Assembly (NCBI RefSeq): GCF_041320275.1
Contig: NZ_CP162023.1
Span: 2,542,001 to 2,606,000, forward strand
Length of the DNA stretch: 64,000 bases
DNA from: Mumia sp. Pv4-285
Lineage (GTDB): Bacteria > Actinomycetota > Actinomycetes > Propionibacteriales > Nocardioidaceae
Direction of reading: 5' to 3'
Shown here piece by piece: positions 45,796 through 53,205 of this stretch. Under the pieces are notes generated by a model, which saw only the letters and a list, made by a program, of their open reading frames with translations, made no database searches and was not told where the DNA came from. Position 1 is the first letter of the stretch, and each line of letters starts with the position of its first letter. Position numbers and translations under genes: made by a program.

Positions 45796-46458
45796 TCAGT
45801 GCTTGCCGCCCTTCGACGGGTACACCGCGTCGACCTCCACCTCGACGAGCCAACCGCCGACCGGGAGGTTCTCGATCTCGAGGGCGAACCGCGACGGACG
45901 TGCCGGGTTCACGACGATCGGCGTCGTCGGAGCGGCCGATCCCAAAGGGACCGCGACGGGCTTGCCGGTCGACAGACTGGTGTTCGCGAAGTACTGGCGG
46001 TACGCACGGTTCCAGCCCGCGAAGTCAGCGGTCGCGGCCCCCGAAGGGTTCTGCAGGAACACGCGCATCGTGATCACGTCGTCGTACGAGAGGCCCTGCT
46101 TGGCGAGGTTCTCACCGATCCGGCGCAGCACGTTGATGCCCTGCGCCTCCGTGATCGTGACGCCGGCCGGCAGCGCACCACCGGGGAACACTGCCGTGTC
46201 GATGTAGCGCTGCTCGGTGCCACCCGGCGCGGCCGTGTTCAGGCCGGACGGACCCAGACCGCTCGACTTGTAGACCGGCGTGTTCGCCCCGATCGCGACC
46301 CCCTCGGAGATCATCGGGTTGTCCTGTCCGTCGGGCAGCACCGAAACGGCGGTGCCCGGTCGCGGAGGCTTCGCGAACGAGCCGTGCGCGATCGCCGAGG
46401 CCGGGATGCAGACGAGGGCGGTCGCCGCGACGGCGATGGCCGTACGACGGGCGCTCAT
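45796..46458 (-). CDS. Exported RidA/YjgF/UK114-family protein
   Basis: A 220-residue protein. Signal-peptide-like start (TAIAVAATALVCIPASAIA, cleavage about 24), then a Rid fold (about residues 40-215). The RidA arginine that binds the carboxylate of imine or enamine substrates aligns with the Arg of SRFALEIENLP near residue 193, so the active site seems intact. RidA enzymes hydrolyse reactive 2-imino acids to 2-oxo acids and ammonia. The ATG overlaps the TGA of the amine oxidase gene (ATGA), so the two proteins are made together. Unlike cytosolic RidA, this one is exported and has inserts making it longer (usual length about 130). Confidence 0.88.
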   Translation of the reverse strand: MSARRTAIAVAATALVCIPASAIAHGSFAKPPRPGTAVSVLPDGQDNPMISEGVAIGANTPVYKSSGLGPSGLNTAAPGGTEQRYIDTAVFPGGALPAGVTITEAQGINVLRRIGENLAKQGLSYDDVITMRVFLQNPSGAATADFAGWNRAYRQYFANTSLSTGKPVAVPLGSAAPTTPIVVNPARPSRFALEIENLPVGGWLVEVEVDAVYPSKGGKH

Positions 46459-48047
46459 GCCGCCACCACCCGGTTGTGAAGCGCCTCGACCGTGGACCGG
46501 GCCGAGACCATCGCGCCGTGCTGCCACGCGATCGTGTACGACATGTGGTCGCCGGCGAAGTAGATGTTGCCGGTCGGCTCAAGGAGCTTGTCGTAGCTGC
46601 CGTCGGTCCGAGACGGCCACCCGACCCACGCGCCCTCGTTGTACTTCGCGGTCGCCCAGTCGACGGAGAACGCCGAGCGCACGTCCTTCTTGTAGACGTC
46701 GCCGTGGATCTCGGCACCCTGCGACAGGGCCTTGGCGAGCCGGTCCTTCGGCGACAGCGCTCCGTACGTCGTCGCGCTCCCGCCGGTGTTGTAGTAGCCG
46801 ACCATCGTTCCGCGCTTCCCGTGGAAACCCGACGACGGGTACCACATGTTGCCGAGCTCGTTGTTGGCGTTGGTGATGCCGCCGTAGATCCTGTGGTCGA
46901 GCTCCCACCAGCGGCGGTCGTACTCGATCCCGATCTTTCCGGCGTTCGTGGGACGGGCGTACGCAAGCGCGGCCACGACGTCGGCGGGGAGGTTGCTGGA
47001 CATCTTCGCGGCGATGTGCGGCGGGATCGTGCAGACGAGGAAGTCGGCCGAGACCTTCTTCGTGCGACGCCCGGCCGTGTACTCCACCTCGACACCGCGC
47101 GCGGTGTTGCCGAACGACAGCACCTCCGCGCCGTACTCGATCTTGTCGCGCCCGATGGCCTTCTCGAACGCGTACGGGATGCGGTCCATGCCGCCGACCG
47201 GCTGCAGCATCTGCATCGCCTGGTCGAAGCCGAACTCGAACGAGAAGTAGTTGCCGATGCCGGAGGCGAGGACGTCAGACAGTGCGTACGGCGGCAGCGG
47301 CTCGCCCGCGGTCACGCCCGGCTCGATCGCATAGCCGCGCCGGCCGCCGCCGGTGTACTTGTAGCTCGCCGCAGGGTCGCCGTTCACCTTCGCACCGATG
47401 GAGCCGAAGCTCCGGAGGAACGAGATGAGGGCGTCCTTGTCCGCCTGCGTCAGGTACGTGTCGAGCGCACCCTGGTCCGTGGCCTTCGCGAGCAGCTCGG
47501 ACACGTAGCCGTAGACGTCGGCCTTGGCCGCGCGGTGGCGGATGGGCTGACCCGACAGGTTGTGGTTGCCGACGCGGTAGAGATAGCTGTCGGCGTTCTG
47601 GTTGACGAACGTCTCCAGCTCCACACCGAGCTCGCGGCAGTAGTCCACCGTGACGTGGTGCTGCGGAAGCCGACCCGGTCCGGCGTTCATGTACTGGCCG
47701 TTGGAGAAGCCGGCACGCTGGGTGTTGCCCGCGAGGTCCGTCTCGGTGGTGCCACCGCGTACCGTCCAGTTGCGGCCGCCTGGGCGCTCGCGCGCCTCCA
47801 GGATCGTGCACCGGTAGCCCGCCTTGCCGAGCTCGTACGCAGTCGTGAGTCCAGCGATGCCTCCGCCGAGGATGACGACGCTCTTGCGTCCCCTTCCGCC
47901 GAGGTCGGACGGTTTCGGTGGGGTGAACGGCGGTGTCTCAGCGGCAGCGGCCGGGCTCAGCCCGAGCGCCCCCATCGAGTGCAGCATGACTCCCGCGCCG
48001 CCGGCGATGCCGACCTGCTTGAGGAAGTCGCGTCGTGTCTGTGGCAA
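46455..48047 (-). CDS. Tat-exported flavin monoamine/L-amino-acid oxidase
   Basis: A 530-residue flavoprotein. Twin-arginine signal TRRDFLKQVGIAGGAGVML at residues 4-22. FAD-binding Rossmann motif VILGGGIAGLTTAYELGKAG (58-77) with the ribose-binding Glu84 (LEARERPGGR). The C-terminal FAD motif is IYFAGDHMSYTIAWQHGAM near residue 497, typical of the amine-oxidase family. It would oxidise an amine or L-amino acid to an imine plus H2O2 outside the cytoplasm. The start is TTG at 48047 with GAAGGAG 6 bases upstream; no closer ATG or GTG fits. Coupled to the RidA gene. Confidence 0.9.
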   Translation of the reverse strand: MPQTRRDFLKQVGIAGGAGVMLHSMGALGLSPAAAAETPPFTPPKPSDLGGRGRKSVVILGGGIAGLTTAYELGKAGYRCTILEARERPGGRNWTVRGGTTETDLAGNTQRAGFSNGQYMNAGPGRLPQHHVTVDYCRELGVELETFVNQNADSYLYRVGNHNLSGQPIRHRAAKADVYGYVSELLAKATDQGALDTYLTQADKDALISFLRSFGSIGAKVNGDPAASYKYTGGGRRGYAIEPGVTAGEPLPPYALSDVLASGIGNYFSFEFGFDQAMQMLQPVGGMDRIPYAFEKAIGRDKIEYGAEVLSFGNTARGVEVEYTAGRRTKKVSADFLVCTIPPHIAAKMSSNLPADVVAALAYARPTNAGKIGIEYDRRWWELDHRIYGGITNANNELGNMWYPSSGFHGKRGTMVGYYNTGGSATTYGALSPKDRLAKALSQGAEIHGDVYKKDVRSAFSVDWATAKYNEGAWVGWPSRTDGSYDKLLEPTGNIYFAGDHMSYTIAWQHGAMVSARSTVEALHNRVVAA

Positions 48048-48166
48048 GGCACGCTCCTTCTGTTGAAGTGATGCGCCGAACCTAGGTACGTCGTGTTTCC
48101 GCCATCGCGTCGAAGTGTTTCCGGGCAATTACCTCGCGGAACGCCCCTCCGACCCTCCGCTCCGAG

Positions 48167-49642
48167 TCAGTTGTCGGTACGTCGCCGGAGCGCTGCGGCA
48201 CCCACGATGGCTGCGCCTGCCGCGAGGGCGAGGGCCCCGCCGAGCATCAACCAGCCCTGCGCACCGCCGGCCTCAGGGAGCGCCGCGTCGGTGCCCGCAC
48301 CCGGTCCGCCGAGGTCTTCCGTGTCGCCCCCGATGCCTAGGGACGGGCTCGCGGTCGGCGTCGTGGGCTCGGTCGGCACGGTCGGCGTCGTGGGCTCAGT
48401 CGGCGTCGTGGGCTCAGTCGGCGTCGTGGGCTCAGTCGGCGTCGTGGGCTCGGTCGGCACGGTCGGCGTCGTGGGCTCAGTCGGCGTCGTGGGCTCAGTC
48501 GGCGTCGTGGGCTCGGTCGGCTCGGTCGGCGTCGTGGGCGGCACCGGCTGATCGATGCAGTCGATCGTTCCGCGGAACGGGAAGTCGTGGATCTCGCCAC
48601 CCGATCGCGTCGTCGTGGAGCCGTGCTCGAAGCGCTTCGCGATGACGTTGCCCTCGATGTTCTGCGAGCCGCGCCAGCGGAGGTCCGCCCGGGGCGCGTA
48701 CAGCGTGCCCTCGACCGAGTCGCCTCCGGAGAAGGTGACCTCGGTCGCCTCCGGGAAGTTCCACAGGATCCACGGCGCGTTCGCGCCGCTGACTCCCGCC
48801 TGGTTCGGCATCGGGCCGGTGTAGCTCTCGCCCGTGACGTTCACCAGCAGCGTCGTCGCGTTGCTGGGCGCCGCGCCGCGGATGGTGAACGCCCCCAGTC
48901 CGGCGAGCTCGTCGGCACTGATGTCGAGGACGTTCGTCCGTCCTTCGGCCAGCGTCAGGTACGCCTGGGCGCCGGACGGGATCGGTGTCGGCAGAAGGCG
49001 GCCGTTCGCGTCGGTCGGCTGGAGCGACGGCTCGCACAGCCCCATGACGGTCGAGAGGTCGCGGTACTTCGGGAACGCACCGGCGACGTCGATCAGACCG
49101 CCCATGGGCGTGCCGACGGACGCCGGCACCTGGCGGGCGGTGCCCTCGATCCGCGGAGTCGACTCGTACGTGGCGTCCTTGCGGACGATCCGGGTGTTCA
49201 CCGAGGCACCGTTGTGGTCGGTGTCGAGCGCGGCGAAGCCCGACCCACCGATCTTCGTGAAACCGCCGTCGAGGGTGCGGAGCACGCTGTCGCCGGATGC
49301 GGACCAGTCGACCTCGCCACCGACGTACAACGTGGTGGGGTTGGCGTCGCCGGGCGCGGTCGGCGTGCGGAAGCCGCCACTGCCCGGCTTGAGCATGACG
49401 TTGTAGCCGTTGCCGTACGCGAGGTCGCCGCCGAGAGCGACGGTGCCCTCGGACTCGCCGCCCGCGAGGACGACGTCGTGCTCGACGAAGACGAGGAAGC
49501 TGCTGTTCGCCGGGTCGGCGTCGTCGATCCGCACCGGGTTGACGCCCGTGGCAGCCGATGCCGGAGAGACCGCGAGTGCTGCGACGGCCACGCCGCCCGC
49601 AGCCACCGCCGCACCAAGTTGGGCAAGCGTCCAAGTCTTCAT
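48167..49642 (-). CDS. Choice-of-anchor A family surface protein with PTE repeats
   Basis: A 491-residue protein. Signal peptide (about 32 residues), then a choice-of-anchor A domain (about 35-375): NPVRIDDADPANSSFLVFVEHD, then GGDLAYGNGYNV, and SVEGTLYAPRADLRWRGSQNIEGN. A Pro-Thr-Glu repeat region (about 377-437), then LPEAGG, a hydrophobic helix and a RRR tail. The end resembles an LPxTG-type cell-wall sorting signal, although the motif is LPEAG rather than LPxTG. It is likely a wall-anchored adhesin-like protein. No sortase gene is adjacent. ATG start at 49642. Divergent from the deaminase gene. Confidence 0.88.
   Translation of the reverse strand: MKTWTLAQLGAAVAAGGVAVAALAVSPASAATGVNPVRIDDADPANSSFLVFVEHDVVLAGGESEGTVALGGDLAYGNGYNVMLKPGSGGFRTPTAPGDANPTTLYVGGEVDWSASGDSVLRTLDGGFTKIGGSGFAALDTDHNGASVNTRIVRKDATYESTPRIEGTARQVPASVGTPMGGLIDVAGAFPKYRDLSTVMGLCEPSLQPTDANGRLLPTPIPSGAQAYLTLAEGRTNVLDISADELAGLGAFTIRGAAPSNATTLLVNVTGESYTGPMPNQAGVSGANAPWILWNFPEATEVTFSGGDSVEGTLYAPRADLRWRGSQNIEGNVIAKRFEHGSTTTRSGGEIHDFPFRGTIDCIDQPVPPTTPTEPTEPTTPTEPTTPTEPTTPTVPTEPTTPTEPTTPTEPTTPTEPTTPTVPTEPTTPTASPSLGIGGDTEDLGGPGAGTDAALPEAGGAQGWLMLGGALALAAGAAIVGAAALRRRTDN
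48354..48539. repeat. 18-bp tandem repeats encoding the PTE-rich stalk
   Basis: An array of about ten near-identical 18-bp units of the type GGCGTCGTGGGCTCAGTC, with 9-bp GGCACGGTC inserts, encodes PTTPTE/PTEPTT repeats. A strand-slippage copy-number change would alter stalk length. Confidence 0.85.
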
Positions 49643-49723
49643 GCGTCCAGTGTGCCGAGCGTGCCAGGAATTCTCCAGTCGACGATCTCGGCACGTCGCC
49701 ATCCGAGAGGTCAGACTGGACCA

Positions 49724-50206
49724 GTGACCTTCGCCGACGAAGACCTCCGCCACCTCCGCCGCTGCGTCGAGCTCGCTGCGACGGGCCTCTCCGATGGCAA
49801 TGAACCCTTCGGATCCGTCCTCGTGAGTGCCGACGGCACCGTCCTCCTCGAGGACCACAACCGCGAGAAGGACGGCGACCACACCCGCCATCCCGAGCTC
49901 GCGATCGCGATGTGGGCGGTGACGAACCTCACGCCGGATCAGCGCGCGGAGGCCACCGTCTACACGTCCGGCGAGCACTGTCCGATGTGCTCGGCCGCGC
50001 ACGCGTGGGTGGGCCTCGGTCGCATTGTCTTTATCGTCGCCTCCACACGTCTCGCCGAGCTCCTCGAGCAGTGGGGTGTCGGGCCGTCTCCGGTCGCCGC
50101 GCTCCCGATCACGACCGTCGCCCCGTTCCTCCCGGTGGAAGGACCGGTCGCTGAGCTCGCCGGTGAGATGGAGACCCTGTACGAACGGTGCTTCCGCCCG
50201 TCGTGA
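49724..50206 (+). CDS. Nucleoside deaminase (CMP/dCMP deaminase family)
   Basis: A 160-residue zinc enzyme. The zinc site and catalytic acid are His56 and Glu58 (HPELAIAM) and Cys86-Cys89 (SGEHCPMCSAAH), the HxE plus PCxxC motif of the cytidine/guanine/tRNA-adenosine deaminase family. The family fits guanine or other nucleobase deamination, but the substrate is not certain. GTG start at 49724. Divergent from the choice-of-anchor gene, convergent with the permease. Cytoplasmic. Confidence 0.9.
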   Translation: MTFADEDLRHLRRCVELAATGLSDGNEPFGSVLVSADGTVLLEDHNREKDGDHTRHPELAIAMWAVTNLTPDQRAEATVYTSGEHCPMCSAAHAWVGLGRIVFIVASTRLAELLEQWGVGPSPVAALPITTVAPFLPVEGPVAELAGEMETLYERCFRPS

Positions 50207-50209
50207 CGT

Positions 50210-50956
50210 TCAGGCGGCGACGCGCTCGGGTCGTCGCTCCCCCAGCGTCCGGGACAGCCCGACGACCGCGGCGGTCGCCGCGATGCTCTGGGCGGCGAGC
50301 AGACCGACGAGCACGAGGGTCTGCACGAGCGCTGCCTCGTACGGGGACGCTCCGCCGAGCAGGAGTCCGACGTAGGCACCCGGGAGCGTGACGAGCCCAG
50401 CAGCCCGGGTCTGGTCGAGACCCGGAGTCAGGGAGCGGGCGACCGCGCGAGGGCCGAACTCCGCGACCGACTGGCGCGGGGTCAGGCCGATCGCGAGGCC
50501 TGCCTCGACCTCGCCCCAGCGGTCGGTCACGTCGTCGCGCAGTCGTTGCCCCGCCAGCGACACCGCCACCATCGCGCCGCCGATCACCTGGGCGGCGAAG
50601 GGGACGACCATCTCGGCGCCACCGGGAAGGACGTCGAACCCCATCACCAGGCCGACCGTCACCGACGCGCCAGCGAGGATCGCGACGAACGCGAGCGGGT
50701 AGACGCCGCGGCCGAGCCCGATCCGTCGCGTCGAGGTCAGCGCCGCCGCGGCAAGCATGACGACGAGCAGCGCCGCCGCCGCGGCCGGATGCCGGAACGC
50801 CCAGGCGATCACGAGCGAGATCAGGCTGAGCTGCACGACGGCGCGGATGGTCGCGATCACGGCGTCGAGCCGGAGCCGAACCCCTGCCCACGTCATCACC
50901 GCCACCGTCACGGCAGTGAGCAGCGCGAGCACCGCGGCGTAGCTGACGAGGTCCAC
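50210..50956 (-). CDS. FetB-like ABC transporter permease (UPF0014)
   Basis: A 248-residue membrane protein with about seven hydrophobic segments. It has the family's VQLSLISLVIAWAF region, the GLTPRQSVAEFGPRAVARSLTPGLDQTRAAGLVTLPGAYVGLLLGG segment and the PYEAALVQ loop. FetB works with the ATPase FetA to export iron in E. coli; FetB-like proteins in actinobacteria are mostly unstudied. No ATPase gene is adjacent, so it may be an orphan. GTG start at 50956. Convergent with the deaminase gene, 3 bases apart. Confidence 0.88.
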   Translation of the reverse strand: MDLVSYAAVLALLTAVTVAVMTWAGVRLRLDAVIATIRAVVQLSLISLVIAWAFRHPAAAAALLVVMLAAAALTSTRRIGLGRGVYPLAFVAILAGASVTVGLVMGFDVLPGGAEMVVPFAAQVIGGAMVAVSLAGQRLRDDVTDRWGEVEAGLAIGLTPRQSVAEFGPRAVARSLTPGLDQTRAAGLVTLPGAYVGLLLGGASPYEAALVQTLVLVGLLAAQSIAATAAVVGLSRTLGERRPERVAA

Positions 50957-51042
50957 GACGCCACGCTATGCCCGCGAGCCACTCGGCCGTGGCAGCCTCC
51001 CCGGCGCCGCGGCTACCTCTCAGTCGAGACTGTCCCCGTCCA

Positions 51043-51843
51043 TCACGGACGCGCCTTGAACCCGTGGCGACGGCCCAGCTCGCGCAACGTCTCGATGCCT
51101 GGGATGCCGTTGGCGTCGTCACCCGTGAATCCCAGCCGCTTCTGCCACTGTCGGTAGGCGACGATCGTCGTCGTGCCGAACGAGCCGTCCTTCGCGTAGC
51201 GGGCCGAGAGAAGACCCTCTGCGAGCAGGCCGGCCTCGACGATCCGGACCTGCTTCGGCCGAGAGGTCGAGCCCTCAGGGCCGGGAGCGTTGTGCGCGGC
51301 GGCGAACTCCATCGCCGACACGTGCACGACAGGCACGCCCGACGTGCCCGCGCGGCCGGCGTCGCCGCCCCCGCCGACGGCGTACCGAGGTCGTCCGAAC
51401 CCGCGGATCGCGCTCGACCCGCGCCAGCGGCGTCGGTGCCGGAAGACACCGATGCCCGTCCTGCTGCCGTCGAGATTGGTGTTGCCCTCGATCGTCCGGA
51501 CGAAGTCACCGTCCACCCGTTCGACGAAGAAGACGTGGCCGATCCGGCCGAGATCCGGGTAGAACACGAAACCGGCGTCTCCAGGACGGGGCCGGTCGTG
51601 GAGCCGGCCCGCCCGCTTGAAGGCCCCCTGCATCGTCGGGGTGAACGCGCTGTTCGTGCCCTCGACGAGCGGGACGTCGTTCTCCTTCAGGCCGGCCACG
51701 ATGAACGTCGCGCACCACGGTTGACCGTTCGCGTGGCCTGCCATGCGGGCGTACTTGTTGTTGTTGGACCCCTTCGGACGTTCCATGGTGCGGACCTGGT
51801 CCGCGGCCCAGGCGAGAAGCTGCTTGGCGGTCGCGGCGGCCAT
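51043..51843 (-). CDS. Phage-lysin-like CHAP-domain protein
   Basis: A 266-residue protein. The N-terminal part (about 1-150) is a CHAP/NlpC-like cysteine peptidase or amidase as in actinophage endolysins: GQPWCATFIV (Cys44), GRIGHVFFVE (His103), then TIEGNTN with Glu119 and Asn121 as third residues. The C-terminal part (about 185-266; VRIVEAGLLAEGLLSARYAKDGSFGTTTIVAYRQWQKRLGF) looks like a peptidoglycan-binding repeat. There is no signal peptide. ATG at 51843 overlaps the upstream TGA (TGATG), tying it to the acidic gene. The nearest relatives are expected to be phage endolysins, yet no other phage gene is near. Confidence 0.85.
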   Translation of the reverse strand: MAAATAKQLLAWAADQVRTMERPKGSNNNKYARMAGHANGQPWCATFIVAGLKENDVPLVEGTNSAFTPTMQGAFKRAGRLHDRPRPGDAGFVFYPDLGRIGHVFFVERVDGDFVRTIEGNTNLDGSRTGIGVFRHRRRWRGSSAIRGFGRPRYAVGGGGDAGRAGTSGVPVVHVSAMEFAAAHNAPGPEGSTSRPKQVRIVEAGLLAEGLLSARYAKDGSFGTTTIVAYRQWQKRLGFTGDDANGIPGIETLRELGRRHGFKARP

Positions 51844-52052
51844 CACTCCTCCTCGTCCGTGACATCCACGTCGGAGTCCTCGTCGAGGTCGACCTGGTCG
51901 TCCTCGAGGGTCGCTCCGCCGATCAGGTCGTCGTCGTACTGCGGCAGGCTCGCCTGGTCGACGTCGTCCTGCGGGCCGTCCTCCGGATCGGGGTAGTTGC
52001 CGGTCTCCTCCAGCTCTCCCTCGGGCACGATCTCGGGCTCGACCTCGTTCAT
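51843..52052 (-). CDS. Small, extremely acidic protein coupled to the CHAP lysin
   Basis: A 69-residue protein starting MNEVEPEIVPEGELEE. 29 residues are Asp or Glu, and there is no Lys, Arg or His, so the pI must be very low. No hydrophobic segment or signal. The ATG at 52052 is chosen because GAGG lies 8 bases upstream; a GTG three codons earlier is possible. The TGA overlaps the ATG of the CHAP gene by one base, which suggests co-expression. It may bind or hold the basic lysin-like protein; this is inference. Confidence 0.75.
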   Translation of the reverse strand: MNEVEPEIVPEGELEETGNYPDPEDGPQDDVDQASLPQYDDDLIGGATLEDDQVDLDEDSDVDVTDEEE

Positions 52053-52197
52053 GACGCTCACCTCGTCTCGCGCCGCCCCCGCAGCGCCTGACCCCAGACT
52101 GCGTCACGTCAGGGGTGGAGGGACGTCGTTTTGTTCGTCATCCGTCGTTCACCCCTATCTCGCCCCGATGTCGCCCGGGTCCAGCAGGGTCGTCGTC

Positions 52198-53100
52198 ATG
52201 AAGACCTCAGTGCCTCTCGAAAGCTGGCTCACCCGCGTCGTGGCTGTGGCGGCGCTGCTGCTCGCGGCCGTGCTCCAGATGACCGGCGCCGCCGAAGCGA
52301 CGTCCTCCGCTCGCGACGACGGCCGCACCGGCAACGCGGCACGCGTCGTGGACGTCATGACGTTCAACATCCACCACGGCGCCGGTGCCGACGATCTGGT
52401 GAGCCTCGAGCGGATCGCCGACGTGATCCGCGACAGCGGCGCCGACGTCGTCGGCCTCCAGGAGGTGGACCGACACTTCTCGGCCCGTAGCGGCTGGGCG
52501 GACCAGGCGACCGAGCTCGCCGACCTGCTCGGGTACGAGGTGGCGTTCGGCGCGAACATCGATCGGGACCCGCCGGCGCCCGGCCAGCCGCGGATCCAGT
52601 ACGGCACGGCGATCCTGTCGAAGCACCCCATCGTCGGCTGGTCCAACACCTGGCTGGCGCGCACCGGCAACCAGGAGCAGCGGGGCCTCCTGACGGCGGA
52701 GATCGACGTCCGCGGGACGCGACTGACGGTTCTGAACACCCACCTCGCGGCGAGCTCGCAGCCCGACAGGCTTGCCCAGACCGCCCAGATCGCTGCGGCG
52801 GTGGATCCACGCCAGCCGACCGTGCTCTTCGGTGATCTCAACGCCCTCCCCGACGCTCCGGAGATCGCGACCCTCAACGACGTGCTCACCGACGCGTGGA
52901 CCGTCTCCGGTCGTGGCGAGGGCCTGACGTACCCGACGGACGTGCCGAAGAGCCGGATCGACTACGTGTACACGACCCGCTCGGCCAAGCCGCTGCGGAC
53001 GCGGGTGCTCACAGAGGTGACCGAGGCGTCGGACCACCTGCCGGTGGTGAGCCGGGTGCTGGTGAAAGACCGCCAGGGGACGCTCGTTACCACCCGATGA
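52198..53100 (+). CDS. Secreted endonuclease/exonuclease/phosphatase-family protein
   Basis: A 300-residue metal-dependent phosphodiesterase-fold protein. Signal-peptide-like N-terminus (VVAVAALLLAAVLQMTGAAEA, about residues 14-34). Family motifs: MTFNIHHGAG (Asn), VGLQEVDRHFSAR (Glu), TVLNTHLAA, VLFGDLNALPDA and SDHLPVVS (Asp-His). The fold includes DNases, sphingomyelinases and inositol phosphatases. ATG at 52198. Transcribed upstream of the amidase gene, 105 bases apart. Confidence 0.9.
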   Translation: MKTSVPLESWLTRVVAVAALLLAAVLQMTGAAEATSSARDDGRTGNAARVVDVMTFNIHHGAGADDLVSLERIADVIRDSGADVVGLQEVDRHFSARSGWADQATELADLLGYEVAFGANIDRDPPAPGQPRIQYGTAILSKHPIVGWSNTWLARTGNQEQRGLLTAEIDVRGTRLTVLNTHLAASSQPDRLAQTAQIAAAVDPRQPTVLFGDLNALPDAPEIATLNDVLTDAWTVSGRGEGLTYPTDVPKSRIDYVYTTRSAKPLRTRVLTEVTEASDHLPVVSRVLVKDRQGTLVTTR

Positions 53101-53205
53101 ATTCTTGTTGCCGCACCATTATTTCGGGTTCAACGATCTAGCGAGGCGCTCCGGACGGGTGCCAGCGTGACGACGTCACGCTGTCTCTCGGATCGGAGCA
53201 CTCGC

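Noticed and set aside
48354-48539. Regular repeats looking like a CRISPR array
   Set aside because: The 18-bp units are contiguous, in frame and encode Pro-Thr-Glu repeats; there are no unique spacers and no cas genes.
53167-53205. GTG start for the amidase at 53167
   Set aside because: No ribosome site precedes it and the Tat signal would be overlong; the TTG at 53206 has GGAG at good spacing. Still possible.
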